A program made the position numbers and the translations under genes. A model generated the notes under the pieces. The model did not search any database. It worked only from the letters and a program-made list of their open reading frames with translations, and was not told the DNA's origin. A stretch of 64,000 nucleotides of DNA, from positions 1 through 64,000 of the forward strand of contig JAESIW010000071.1 of NCBI GenBank assembly GCA_016802295.1. The letters run 5' to 3'. Shown here piece after piece: positions 45,170 through 55,269 of this stretch (position 1 is its first letter; each line of letters starts with the position of its first letter). Origin of the DNA: Brachionus rotundiformis. Lineage: Eukaryota; Rotifera; Eurotatoria; Ploima; Brachionidae.

Positions 45170-48100
45170 ATGGTTAGAGTAAAAGACAGCCCTGAGCGCT
45201 TGGCAAATCATGAAAAGAGATCATATCTGCTGCTTGAAGACGGAACTGTGTTTGAAGGCGAATCTTTTGGCGCCGATGTGGACACCAAGGGAGAAATAGT
45301 GTTCTCAACTGGAATGACTGGGTATGTAGAGAGTCTTAGCGATCCATCCTACAAGCACCAAATTCTTGTCTTGACCTATCCACTGATTGGAAACTATGGC
45401 GTACCAGATTTTTCCTTAGACCAGTTTAACATTCCAAAGCACTTTGAATCTGACAAAATTTACGCATCTGGCTTAATTGTAGGCGATTACTGTAAAGATT
45501 ACAGTCATTGGAATGCGGAGAAATCTTTGTCAGAATGGCTGATTGAGTTCAATGTACCAGCTATAACTGGAATCGATACTAGAAAATTGACCAAAATTTT
45601 GAGGGAAAAGGGCTCTATGTTAGCCAAAATTTTCATTAACACAACGAGACCACCTTGTGTCCAGAATCAAGATTTTTTTGACCCCAATTCGGTCAATTTA
45701 GTCGATTTGGTATCTACAAAAAATGCTAAAATATACAATCCGAATGGAAAGTATAAAATTGCCGCAATCGATTTTGGCATGAAAAACAACCAAATTAGAC
45801 TTTTGTGTAAACTAAATGCTTCTGTGCATGTTCTGCCTTGGAATTCAGACATCAACATTCATGAATATGATGGTCTATTTTTAAGTAATGGTCCTGGTGA
45901 TCCGACTCAATGCAATTTAGTTATTGAAAACATCCGCAAATGGATGAATGCCGACAAAACCAAACCTATATTTGGCATTTGCTTAGGTCATCAAATATTG
46001 GCACTAGCCGGAGGTTTTACCACAGCTAAAATGAAATATGGCAATCGAGGCTTTAATCAACCATGCACTCTTCATGGAACCAAAAGATGCTACATTACTT
46101 GCCAAAATCACGGATTTGCTGTACAATATGATTCCAAGTCCCACTCAGCTATCGATTGGGATCCACTGTTCTACAATGAAAATGATGGGTCTAATGAGGG
46201 CATCATTCACAAAACTAAACCATTCTTCAGTGTGCAGTTTCATCCAGAGCACATGGCAGGACCCAAAGATACAGAATTTTTGTTTGATATATTCATGGAA
46301 TCAGTCAAATCTTTTAAATCGAACCATATTTATGCCCTTAAGACTGAGCTATTAGCCCGTGCCAACACTACTTTAACTTCAGTTACCAAAGATTTTAGCT
46401 ATTGTAGGCCTAAGAAAATTCTTCTCCTTGGCTCAGGTGGTCTATCGATTGGTCAGGCTGGAGAGTTCGACTATTCTGGCTCTCAAGCAATTAAGGCTTT
46501 TAAAGAAGAAAATATTTTTGTTGTATTGATTAATCCGAACATAGCTACAATTCAAACATCCAAAGGTCTTGCAGATAAAGTTTATTTTCTTCCCATAACT
46601 CCACACTATGTTACAGAAGTAATTAAGTGTGAGAGACCAGATGCCATATCTTTAAGCTTTGGTGGTCAAACTGCCCTAAATTGTGGTGTGGAATTGTTCA
46701 AGTCAAAGGTTTTAGAAGAGTTTAATGTAAAAGTTTTGGGAACCCCTGTAGAAACTGTCCTAATTACTGAAGACAGACAAGAATTCGCGGCTCAAATGGA
46801 AAGCATAAATGAAAAAGTAGCTCCTTGTGAAGCTGCTTATTCGTTGGAACAAGCTTTGGAAGCTGCTGACCGCCTGGGCTATCCAGTTTTGATTCGAGCA
46901 GCGTTTGCATTAGGAGGCTTGGGATCTGGCTTTGCGCACAATAAAGATGAACTGATTCATTTGGCAAACTCTGCTTTTTCAATGACAGATCAAATACTAA
47001 TTGATAAATCACTTAAAGGTTGGAAAGAAATTGAATATGAAGTAGTTAGAGATTATTATGATAATTGTATAACTGTTTGTAATATGGAAAATATTGATCC
47101 ATTAGGCATCCACACTGGTGAATCAATTGTGGTAGCTCCAAGTCAAACATTGACCAATGAAGAATATAATGTGCTAAGAAACACTGCTTTAAAAGTTATC
47201 AGACAATTAGGCGTTGTTGGAGAGTGTAATATACAATACGCACTTAACCCATATACCATGGAATATTTTATAATAGAAGTAAATGCCAGATTGTCCAGAT
47301 CTTCAGCTCTGGCAAGCAAGGCTACTGGTTACCCATTGGCTTACATTGCTGCCAAACTAGCCTTAGGATACTCGCTGGTAGAGCTAAGAAATTCAGTCAC
47401 TGAATCGACTACAGCTTGCTTTGAACCAAGTTTGGATTATTGTGTAATCAAAATACCAAGATGGGACTTGAAAAAATTTATTGGAAGAGTTTCAAATAAA
47501 ATTGGTAGTTCAATGAAGAGTGTTGGTGAAGTGATGTCAATAGGCCGAGGCTTTGAGGAAGCTTTTCAAAAAGCATTGAGAATGATAGATGATCGAGTGA
47601 TTGGTTTCGACCCCTACTATGCCCAAGATATCCAAAACTATGAACAAGAACTTCAAAATCCCACAGACAACCGCATATTTGTTCTGGCATCTGCCTTAAA
47701 ATCTGACCTCTTCTCTGTCGACAGGCTCAACCAACTAACTCACATTGACAAATGGTTTCTGCATAAGTTCAAGAACATTATTGACCACTGTTCAGTGCTG
47801 GAGAATCGCTACAAAATTGATGGCACCAATGACAAAATATACCTAGAGCCAGATTTTTTACACAGATGCAAAAAGCTGGGCTTTTCAGACAAACAAATAG
47901 CCATGCACGTGAACAGCACCGAGATTGAAATACGCCGAATTCGCAACGAGCACCAAATATTACCATTTGTCAAGAAAATAGACACAGTAGCTGCCGAATG
48001 GCCATGCAAGACCAACTATTTGTATCTTACATACAATGCCGAAGAACATGATAAAGAAATGGGAACAGATTCAGGTGTTATAGTGCTCGGTTCAGGGGTG

Positions 48101-51100
48101 TACCGGATTGGAAGCTCGGTGGAATTCGACTGGTGTGCTGTATCTTGTCTCAAGGAACTGAAGAAATTGGGTCACAAAACAATCATGATTAACTTCAACC
48201 CGGAAACAGTCAGCACTGATTATGACATGTCTGATAGGCTCTATTTTGAAGAGCTCACATTTGAGACAGTGATGACCATTTATGAGTTTGAAAAGCCCAA
48301 AGGTGTTATTCTTTCTATGGGTGGACAAGCAGCAAACAACATAGCTATTGACCTACACCGTCAAAAAGTTAAAGTATTGGGCACATCGCCCGAATCGATT
48401 GACAATGCCGAGAATAGGTTTAAATTTTCACGTATGTTGGACAACATTGGTATTTCTCAGCCAAGATGGAAAGAGCTACAAAACTTGCACTCATCAATTG
48501 AGTTTTGTGAACAAGTTGGCTATCCAGTTCTGGTACGACCCTCATATGTATTGTCTGGAGCTGCCATGAAAGTCGCCCATAACAACCATGAGTTGCAAAA
48601 TTTTCTTAAAGTAGCCAGCTCGGTGTCCAAAGAGTATCCAGTTGTAATTTCAAAATTCATCTTAGATGCCAAAGAAATAGACATTGATGCTGTTGCCAAG
48701 GAGGGTGAAATTTTGTGTATGGCCGTGTCAACTCATGTAGAAAATGCGGGCGTTCACAGTGGTGATGCCACATTGATTACACCACCAATAGATATAAACG
48801 CAGAGACTATGCAAAAAATAAAATTCATCACAGGTTCAATAGCTCAGGCCTTGCAAGTAAATGGACCCATGAATTTGCAGCTGATTGCCAAAGACAATGA
48901 GCTAAAAGTGATTGAGTGTAACTTAAGAGTATCACGTTCATTTCCTTTTGTAAGCAAGACTCTTGACCATGACTTTATTGCGGTGGCAACTCAAGTTGCA
49001 ATGGGACACAGTCCGTCAGTGGTCGATTGTGTTAATGGAAATGGTCGCATTGGAGTGAAAGTACCTCAATTTTCATTTAGTCGTTTGACTGGCGCTGATG
49101 TCTTACTTGGAGTTGAAATGGTCAGTACTGGTGAAGTGGCTTGCTTTGGAGAGGACAAATTTGATGCCTATCTTAAAGCTTTAATGAGCACAGGGTTCAG
49201 AATACCAAAAAAAAATATTCTGCTTTCAATTGGTAGCTATAAGGATAAGAATAGTTTATTAGAGTCAGTGAGAATGCTGGAACAACTTGGATTCAATTTG
49301 TACGCGTCAAGAGGCACTGCTGATTTTTATTCAGAACATTCTGTCAAAGTGGAAACCGTAGACTGGTACTATGAGGATGGAAACATGCATTCAGTACAAA
49401 AAAGCGAACCCAAGTCCCAGACCATCATTTCATCCGAGTCTGGTGAACTTATTTCATCCACTTCAGTCAATCAGCGCACTGTCGCAGACTATTTGATTGG
49501 TAAACATTTTGATTTGGTCATAAACATTCCAATGAAAAGCTCAGCTTTTCGTGCATCGTCTTTCATGACTCAGGGCTATCAGGCCAGAAGGATAGCTATC
49601 GAAAATTCAATCCCACTAATTACCAATGTTAAGAATGTTCGCTTAATGGTCCAAGCACTTAAACATGTTAATTGTAAGACCCCTTCGGTTAATACATTGA
49701 TCGATTGTTTAACCAAAACCAGATTTGTCAAGCTTCCAGGTCTGATTGACGTGCATGTTCATCTGAGAGAGCCTGGTGGTGAGCACAAGGAGGATATCTT
49801 GTCTGGCACAAAAGCTGCATTGGCTGGTGGTTATACCATGGTTTGTGCCATGCCTAACACAAATCCAGCTGTAACAAGTGAAGAAAGTTTGCGCCTAGTG
49901 GAAAGTTTGTACAAAGAAAAGGCTGTGTGTGACTATGGTCTGTACTTAGGAGCCACGGCGAACAATTCTGACACCATACCAGAATTAGCCGACCGGGCAT
50001 GTGGTTTGAAAATGTATCTAAACGAGACCTTTAATGCACTTAGAATGGACAAACTAGAGGATTGGGTAAAACACTTCAAACAATGGCCAAAATCAAAACC
50101 AATTTGTTGTCACTCTGAGGAGCACCAGCTTGCTGCTGTTCTCTTTCTTGCCGAATTGTACGACAGACATGTTCACATATGTCACGTGTCCACTCGTCAA
50201 GACATTGAACTAATCAAATCTGCCAAAGAAAAAGGTCTTAAGGTAACATGTGAAGTGGCACCTCATCATTTGTTTTACACCATTAATGACATGGATAAAT
50301 TCAGCTCTCTGGTCAAAGAAGTACGCCCAAGACTAAAGACAACTGATGATCGGGATGCTTTGTGGGAAAATTTTGATTATATTGACATGATTGCTTCGGA
50401 TCATGCACCACATACCTTTGAGGAAAAGATAAATAATTCAGTGCCTGGATTTCCTGGTCTGGAGACTAGTTTAATTTTGATGATAACTGCTTTTAAGCAA
50501 GGAAAAATAACTTTAGAGCAAATAATTGAAAAATGCTGCACTAATCCGCGCAAAATTTTCAATCTACCTGAACAACCAGACACTTATATTGAAGTAGATT
50601 TGGACACCGAATGGACATTGCCCGAATCTATGGCATACAGTAAATGTAAATGGACTCCTTTTGCTGGTCTAAAGGTATTTGGTCAAATTAGACGCGTGAT
50701 ATTAAGAGGTGAAGTGGTCTATTTGGATGGTGAAGTATTGTCCAAGCCTGGCTATGGCAAAAATATCACCGAACTTAGCCCTGTTGCTAAACAAACAAGC
50801 ATTGCTCCTAAGGTTTTATCTGTACAAAAAATGGTAGATATTACCAAATCTCCACTAAAAAGCACCTTTCCGCATTCGTATTCAAGCGATAATATAGGTG
50901 AGCGTGACTCGAGCGAAACATCTAAGCCAGTTCAAATACTCGAGTCACAGTACTTTAAAAATTTTGAGCCAGAAACAAACGCCTTGTACAAGTCAAACTT
51001 TATAACTGTGGACCATTTGCGCAAAGATGTCTTGCACAAATTGTTCAATTTGGCTCATGATCTGAGAATTTATACATTTAGTGATAAAAATTTGACTCAT

Positions 51101-51904
51101 ATGTTAAGTGGTAAGGTGGTGGCGGAAATGTTCTTTGAACCAAGTACTAGAACACAGTGTTCGTTTACAGCTGCTGTTCAAAGATTGGGTGGAAGTGTGA
51201 TATTTATGGATCAGCAGCATTCCAGTGTTAAAAAAGGTGAAACTTTGGAAGATTCGGTGAGAATGATGAATGCCTATTCAGATTTGGTTGTAATCCGACA
51301 TCCAGAGCCTGGTGCTGCTGAACAAGCTGCTAAAGTATCAAGTAAACCAGTTGTGAATGCTGGTGACGGAACAGGTGAGCATCCGACCCAGGCTTTGTTG
51401 GACATTTTTACTATTCGTGAAGAAATCGGCACAGTTAATGGTATTACATTGACAATGGTGGGAGATTTAAAGCATGGCAGGACAGTCCATTCTTTAGCTA
51501 AATTACTCAAGCTCTATCGAGTTACCATTCGGTATGTTTCGCCAAACTTTTTGAAGATGCCCAAAAATATTGTCGATCTGTTGGACAAAGCTGGCATAGC
51601 TCAAGAAGAGTTTAGCTCGTTAGAAGATGCCTTACCCGGAACTGATGTCCTCTATATGACCAGAATTCAGCGCGAGAGATTTGAATCTGCCGAGGAGTAT
51701 GAAAAAGCCGCTGGTCTTTACATCCTCACTCCTAAACTCATGAGAATCGCCAAGAAAAAAATGATTGTCATGCATCCTTTGCCAAGAGTTGACGAAATAA
51801 GCACCACTTTGGATACTGATCCAAGAGCTGCTTATTTCAGACAAGCTGAATATGGAATGTATGTTAGAATGGCTCTACTTTTAATGATTCTCAAACAAAA
51901 TTAA
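45170..51904 (+). CDS. CAD: CAD: carbamoyl-phosphate synthetase 2 / aspartate transcarbamylase / dihydroorotase
   Basis: Multifunctional cytosolic enzyme for the first three steps of de novo pyrimidine synthesis. Intronless 2244-aa ORF (human 2225). Order: glutaminase (GICLGHQ with Cys271; FHPEH with His358 and Glu360), CPSase with two ATP-grasp halves (KILLLGSGGLSIGQAGEFDY; GVIVLGSGVYRIGSSVEFDW), an MGS-type regulatory region, dihydroorotase starting near 1520 (HVHLREPG with His1529; LKMYLNET carrying the carboxylated Lys), a disordered linker at about 1860-1930 with a possible site RKVLSVQ replaced by PKVLSVQ, and aspartate transcarbamylase (FEPSTRT with Ser1992-Thr1995; HPTQALLD at 2071). 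All catalytic landmarks that I can read are intact, so all activities are probably retained. Confidence 0.98.
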   Translation: MVRVKDSPERLANHEKRSYLLLEDGTVFEGESFGADVDTKGEIVFSTGMTGYVESLSDPSYKHQILVLTYPLIGNYGVPDFSLDQFNIPKHFESDKIYASGLIVGDYCKDYSHWNAEKSLSEWLIEFNVPAITGIDTRKLTKILREKGSMLAKIFINTTRPPCVQNQDFFDPNSVNLVDLVSTKNAKIYNPNGKYKIAAIDFGMKNNQIRLLCKLNASVHVLPWNSDINIHEYDGLFLSNGPGDPTQCNLVIENIRKWMNADKTKPIFGICLGHQILALAGGFTTAKMKYGNRGFNQPCTLHGTKRCYITCQNHGFAVQYDSKSHSAIDWDPLFYNENDGSNEGIIHKTKPFFSVQFHPEHMAGPKDTEFLFDIFMESVKSFKSNHIYALKTELLARANTTLTSVTKDFSYCRPKKILLLGSGGLSIGQAGEFDYSGSQAIKAFKEENIFVVLINPNIATIQTSKGLADKVYFLPITPHYVTEVIKCERPDAISLSFGGQTALNCGVELFKSKVLEEFNVKVLGTPVETVLITEDRQEFAAQMESINEKVAPCEAAYSLEQALEAADRLGYPVLIRAAFALGGLGSGFAHNKDELIHLANSAFSMTDQILIDKSLKGWKEIEYEVVRDYYDNCITVCNMENIDPLGIHTGESIVVAPSQTLTNEEYNVLRNTALKVIRQLGVVGECNIQYALNPYTMEYFIIEVNARLSRSSALASKATGYPLAYIAAKLALGYSLVELRNSVTESTTACFEPSLDYCVIKIPRWDLKKFIGRVSNKIGSSMKSVGEVMSIGRGFEEAFQKALRMIDDRVIGFDPYYAQDIQNYEQELQNPTDNRIFVLASALKSDLFSVDRLNQLTHIDKWFLHKFKNIIDHCSVLENRYKIDGTNDKIYLEPDFLHRCKKLGFSDKQIAMHVNSTEIEIRRIRNEHQILPFVKKIDTVAAEWPCKTNYLYLTYNAEEHDKEMGTDSGVIVLGSGVYRIGSSVEFDWCAVSCLKELKKLGHKTIMINFNPETVSTDYDMSDRLYFEELTFETVMTIYEFEKPKGVILSMGGQAANNIAIDLHRQKVKVLGTSPESIDNAENRFKFSRMLDNIGISQPRWKELQNLHSSIEFCEQVGYPVLVRPSYVLSGAAMKVAHNNHELQNFLKVASSVSKEYPVVISKFILDAKEIDIDAVAKEGEILCMAVSTHVENAGVHSGDATLITPPIDINAETMQKIKFITGSIAQALQVNGPMNLQLIAKDNELKVIECNLRVSRSFPFVSKTLDHDFIAVATQVAMGHSPSVVDCVNGNGRIGVKVPQFSFSRLTGADVLLGVEMVSTGEVACFGEDKFDAYLKALMSTGFRIPKKNILLSIGSYKDKNSLLESVRMLEQLGFNLYASRGTADFYSEHSVKVETVDWYYEDGNMHSVQKSEPKSQTIISSESGELISSTSVNQRTVADYLIGKHFDLVINIPMKSSAFRASSFMTQGYQARRIAIENSIPLITNVKNVRLMVQALKHVNCKTPSVNTLIDCLTKTRFVKLPGLIDVHVHLREPGGEHKEDILSGTKAALAGGYTMVCAMPNTNPAVTSEESLRLVESLYKEKAVCDYGLYLGATANNSDTIPELADRACGLKMYLNETFNALRMDKLEDWVKHFKQWPKSKPICCHSEEHQLAAVLFLAELYDRHVHICHVSTRQDIELIKSAKEKGLKVTCEVAPHHLFYTINDMDKFSSLVKEVRPRLKTTDDRDALWENFDYIDMIASDHAPHTFEEKINNSVPGFPGLETSLILMITAFKQGKITLEQIIEKCCTNPRKIFNLPEQPDTYIEVDLDTEWTLPESMAYSKCKWTPFAGLKVFGQIRRVILRGEVVYLDGEVLSKPGYGKNITELSPVAKQTSIAPKVLSVQKMVDITKSPLKSTFPHSYSSDNIGERDSSETSKPVQILESQYFKNFEPETNALYKSNFITVDHLRKDVLHKLFNLAHDLRIYTFSDKNLTHMLSGKVVAEMFFEPSTRTQCSFTAAVQRLGGSVIFMDQQHSSVKKGETLEDSVRMMNAYSDLVVIRHPEPGAAEQAAKVSSKPVVNAGDGTGEHPTQALLDIFTIREEIGTVNGITLTMVGDLKHGRTVHSLAKLLKLYRVTIRYVSPNFLKMPKNIVDLLDKAGIAQEEFSSLEDALPGTDVLYMTRIQRERFESAEEYEKAAGLYILTPKLMRIAKKKMIVMHPLPRVDEISTTLDTDPRAAYFRQAEYGMYVRMALLLMILKQN

Positions 51905-52182
51905 TTTTTTTTTGGAAATAAATACTTTAATTCCGAGATATAAATTTTTTATCTAAATAATAAAACATAATATTTTATCTAAATATGGGAAAAAAATAAT
52001 AATTTCCAAAAAAAAATCTTGATATATTCAATCTATCATTCTTCAAAAATTTTAACTCATTCAATTTAGACATTAAATGATAATTATTATCATTTTGATA
52101 GTTTTTAACAAGCTTTAAAGTTATGATTTTTGCTATAGAATTTTATTTATTTTTGACAAATTTTTGTTGTTTTAGCAAAAAA

Positions 52183-52671
52183 ATGTCTTTTAATTTCATT
52201 TTACTTTTTATAATTTCATTATCAACTAAATCTGAACAGTTAAATGAAAACGCCTGTAGATACCAGCCCGAGGTAGAACTTAAGTCATATTTCCAACAAC
52301 AAATTGAGAATTATTTTTACATGATATCAATTGGCATTAACCACAACCCTGAAATGGAGTTCCTATTCTCAAATGTTATCTTAGAGAATTCTTATTTTAG
52401 CCCGAAGAGTAAAGAATGTTCTATTTTGGACAGCTATGAAATGTGTCCACATAATCAAGTTAACATTACACGGCTCGACAGATTTCCATTCACTGTCAAT
52501 TATTCTATTTGTAATTGTGAAAAGTGTCTTTATGTACCCAATGGTCAATGTATTCCGATCACCATCTCTAGACCAGTTCTCTACCGGACTATCTGTAACT
52601 CTCAAAATTACTGGAACTGGAAGTTTGGCTTTGAAAAAATTCCTATTTATTGTACTTGTTTAAAAAATTAA
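52183..52671 (+). CDS. Secreted cystine-knot cytokine, IL-17-like
   Basis: Single exon, 162 aa from the ATG at 52183. An in-frame ATG at 52123 exists, but starting there would bury the signal peptide. Signal peptide MSFNFILLFIISLSTKSE. The C-terminal half has the IL-17 pattern: CPHNQVNITRLDRFPFTVNY, then SICNCEKC, a G-Q-C-I-P-I segment followed by R-P-V-L-Y-R, and finally IPIYCTC. This matches the R-x-P-x-x-x-x-x-A-x-C-x-C-x-x-C ... C-x-P-V-x-x-x-V-P-V-L-R ... C-T-C layout of invertebrate IL-17 proteins. One N-glycosylation sequon is at NIT. The length fits IL-17 (about 155-180 aa). Tail-to-tail with SETD3, 46 bp apart. Confidence 0.6.
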   Translation: MSFNFILLFIISLSTKSEQLNENACRYQPEVELKSYFQQQIENYFYMISIGINHNPEMEFLFSNVILENSYFSPKSKECSILDSYEMCPHNQVNITRLDRFPFTVNYSICNCEKCLYVPNGQCIPITISRPVLYRTICNSQNYWNWKFGFEKIPIYCTCLKN

Positions 52672-52717
52672 TAAATTTTTTTTTAATAAAATTTTCAAAT
52701 TCAAAACAACATGGTTG

Positions 52718-54543
52718 TTAAACTTTATTATTAGATAAAAAATTTAATAATTTCTCCAGTAAATTCTTTTCTGAGCTAAGCAGACGACTTATAAAAATTC
52801 CATTTGTTGTTTTGGGACAATTTTTTACAGCAATGTCGACTGATTTAATCAAAATAGATAGTCTAATAGTCAAAAATTGACAAATAAGCGCATCATTTAA
52901 TAAATTTTTGTGCATATAAAATTCTTCTGCAGATCCTGAATGCTCACTTTGGATGATTCTAAGTTCTTGGTCAGTTTTACTGGTAAAAATTTTGGCGAAT
53001 AAATACAATTTGGGAAGCAATTTATCATAACTTTTATCATTATTATCCCACTCAAATAGTTCAACTCTTGATTTTAAAAAAATTAAAATTAATTCAAATT
53101 AAAAGCAATAAATTACTCATTTAGGCTAAATTTTTTAAGTGCACTTAATCTATGTTCATATAAAACATCCTGATTGTTAATTGACAATTTTAATTTAACA
53201 CGGTCATGTGAGTTGTTTTCGCACACAAAACCATTGTGAACAAGCATTTCCAAATTTGTTCGAGCACCATAAAATATTGTGATCTAAATGAAATTTTAAC
53301 TTTTGCCATAGAAACCAAGTCTTTAATTAATTTGTACCTGGTCGCCAATATTGAGGCTTTTCTGAGCATAGCATAGAGCACTCTTGGTACTATGGTCATA
53401 ATCAGTACAAAACTTATATTAATTTAAAATTAATATTTATATAAATTTTTACTAATTTTAATCTTTACTTGGCCTTCTTCGTGGTTGCACATGTCCAACA
53501 GTGGAATCATTGCCAACAAAGGTTTGTTGTTCTCGTCGTGTATTTGATTTTGTCTTGTGGATACAGCACTTATAGCCCATCTGGAATAAATTGAATTTTT
53601 TAAATTACCATTTTTAATTATTCTAAAAATTACCTAAAATTTTTAAATGAAAAATTATCATAAAAACTTTTCAATTCTTCCTTTAAAATAAATATTTTAG
53701 ATAAAATTTTAAATTCATATTTTTATCTTGCTTTTGACTCTAATAAATTGATGGTATACGCATAGATTCTGGCAATATTTCGAATGTGGTACATAATCTC
53801 AACTTTAAAAGATAGTTAATACATTTTCTTTAATTTTAGATTGCCAAATTACCAAATGACTGGGAGTTTTTTAAAGACTTTATTTCATCTTGACTAAAAT
53901 AGAGGGGAGTATTGAATTCGCTAGGTAATATGTTGAAGTATGGTGACCATTTCGACAAATTATTGCTTTTGTCATTATTCTGTTTGGCAAACAAAACAGC
54001 CAATGCCAAAGCTACATTTGGCATTGAAAGGAGCATTTTGTCCTGTTTGGTCAATTCTTTTAGCTTATTTTCACCCAAAGAGCTAGTGGTGAATATTAAA
54101 TTGTCTGGCACGCTAAAGACTAATTCGCCTTTGTTCAATGATTTTTTAGCAACTAGGCTAAAATCTTTATCATATTTATCATTTTTGCATATTTTTAAAA
54201 TTTTCTCTGTTTCACAATTATTTTCATTTAAGAATTTTAAAAAATTTTCAAAATCTAAACCAGACCGATCTCTCGCAGCACAAAAAGGAATATCTATGGT
54301 CAACAATTAATGTTTGTTTTATATTGTTTGCCAAGCTTACTCTTTTCTTCTTCATTTATTTGCTCTATGATCTCGTAAATTTTTGTAAATGTTGTCTCAT
54401 ACTTGAATTGGTCATTCGGGATTAAGCATTCTTTAAAAAAAAAAGATAAGCTCTAAACTTATTAGATTAGATAAATATTTACGTTGATAAAGCTCTTGGC
54501 AAAGCGTTTTTCGTCTAGAAAGTACTTGCTGTTTGGTAGCCAT
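52718..54543 (-). CDS. SETD3: Actin-histidine N-methyltransferase SETD3
   Basis: Methylates a histidine of actin (His73 in vertebrate actin) in the cytosol. Nine exons: 54543-54483, 54430-54341, 54293-53853, 53802-53732, 53680-53634, 53580-53469, 53412-53338, 53283-53117 and 53066-52718, giving 470 aa (human 594; the disordered C-terminal tail is absent). SET landmarks are KSLNKGELVFSVPDNLIF, SKWSPYFNILPSEFNTPLYF, FRWAISAVSTRQNQI, MIPLLDMCNHEEGQ (the N-H-x-x-G SAM-binding motif) and ITIFYGARTNLEMLVHNGF, followed by a Rubisco-LSMT-type substrate-binding domain. The intron after 53732 has a GC..AG boundary (AAAAGCAAG); no GT alternative keeps the frame there. Confidence 0.93.
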
Positions 54544-55269
54544 TTTTTTGTTTCTATTATTTGGCATTCTGAATATCGAATATTAAAATTTATCAATTCT
54601 GATAAACTGTTTTCATCTATTTATCTTATTGAGCTTTGTTTCTAAGATAATTTAGAGAAAATATTTTTCCAATTTATGATCTATTTGCCCTAGTAATATC
54701 TCTGTAGAAAACTTATCTACATGGTTCTAATGTTTGTCTTGAACTTGGTTTTTTATTTGCTCGAGGAAAATTTTAACATAGCTTTGTATATTTTAACTTA
54801 AACAAACCGATTAATTGTTGGCCAGATTGAGTGAATATAAACAAAAATTAAATTAATTTATATTGATTAAATTAAACAAATTATAATAATTTTAAATGAT
54901 TGATAAAAAAAGTCAAAAATCATAATTTAACAGAACAAAATTGTTGTAGCAAATTATAAATTAATTTATATTAAAAATAATAAAATGTTTATTAAGCTAA
55001 TTTATTTTTATTTTAGTTAATGTTTTTATAAAACTTGATTTGATTTTTAAAATGTATAAAAAGTCACCGAAACTTCGAATAATTTAAAATATTTTATTAA
55101 AATTTTTAAACTTTATTTTAAACTAAAACAAAAATAAAACATACTTAAACTTTTAATACCTTAATTTAAAAGACAAATTTAACTAGACAACAATTTTTAA
55201 AAGTTTATTTTTAGTATTTCTAACAAGAATAAAGAAAAAAAAAAGATTTCTAAAATAACTTTTTAAAAA
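54544..55269. other. Intergenic
   Basis: AT-rich 5' flank of SETD3 (minus) and of the orphan gene (plus), head-to-head. Apart from the short duplicated fragment at 54815-54880, nothing is recognised. Confidence 0.5.
54815..54880 (+). pseudogene. Short duplicated fragment of the adjacent orphan gene
   Basis: TGTTGGCCAGATTGAGTGAA followed by TATAAACAAAAAT is a 33-base exact match to codons inside the 394-aa gene (55444-55476). After a small deletion the similarity continues through AATTAATTTAT. It sits about 450 bp upstream of that gene's start in the same orientation and is not open, so it is a truncated duplicate. Confidence 0.65.

Noticed and set aside
45667..51844. Many open frames of 60-82 codons on the reverse strand and in other frames of the CAD gene
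   Set aside because: They lie opposite a fully supported 2244-aa protein, have no homology or splice extension, and reflect codon bias of the coding strand.
52123..52182. Upstream in-frame ATG of the IL-17-like gene
   Set aside because: It would put 20 residues before a clear signal peptide.
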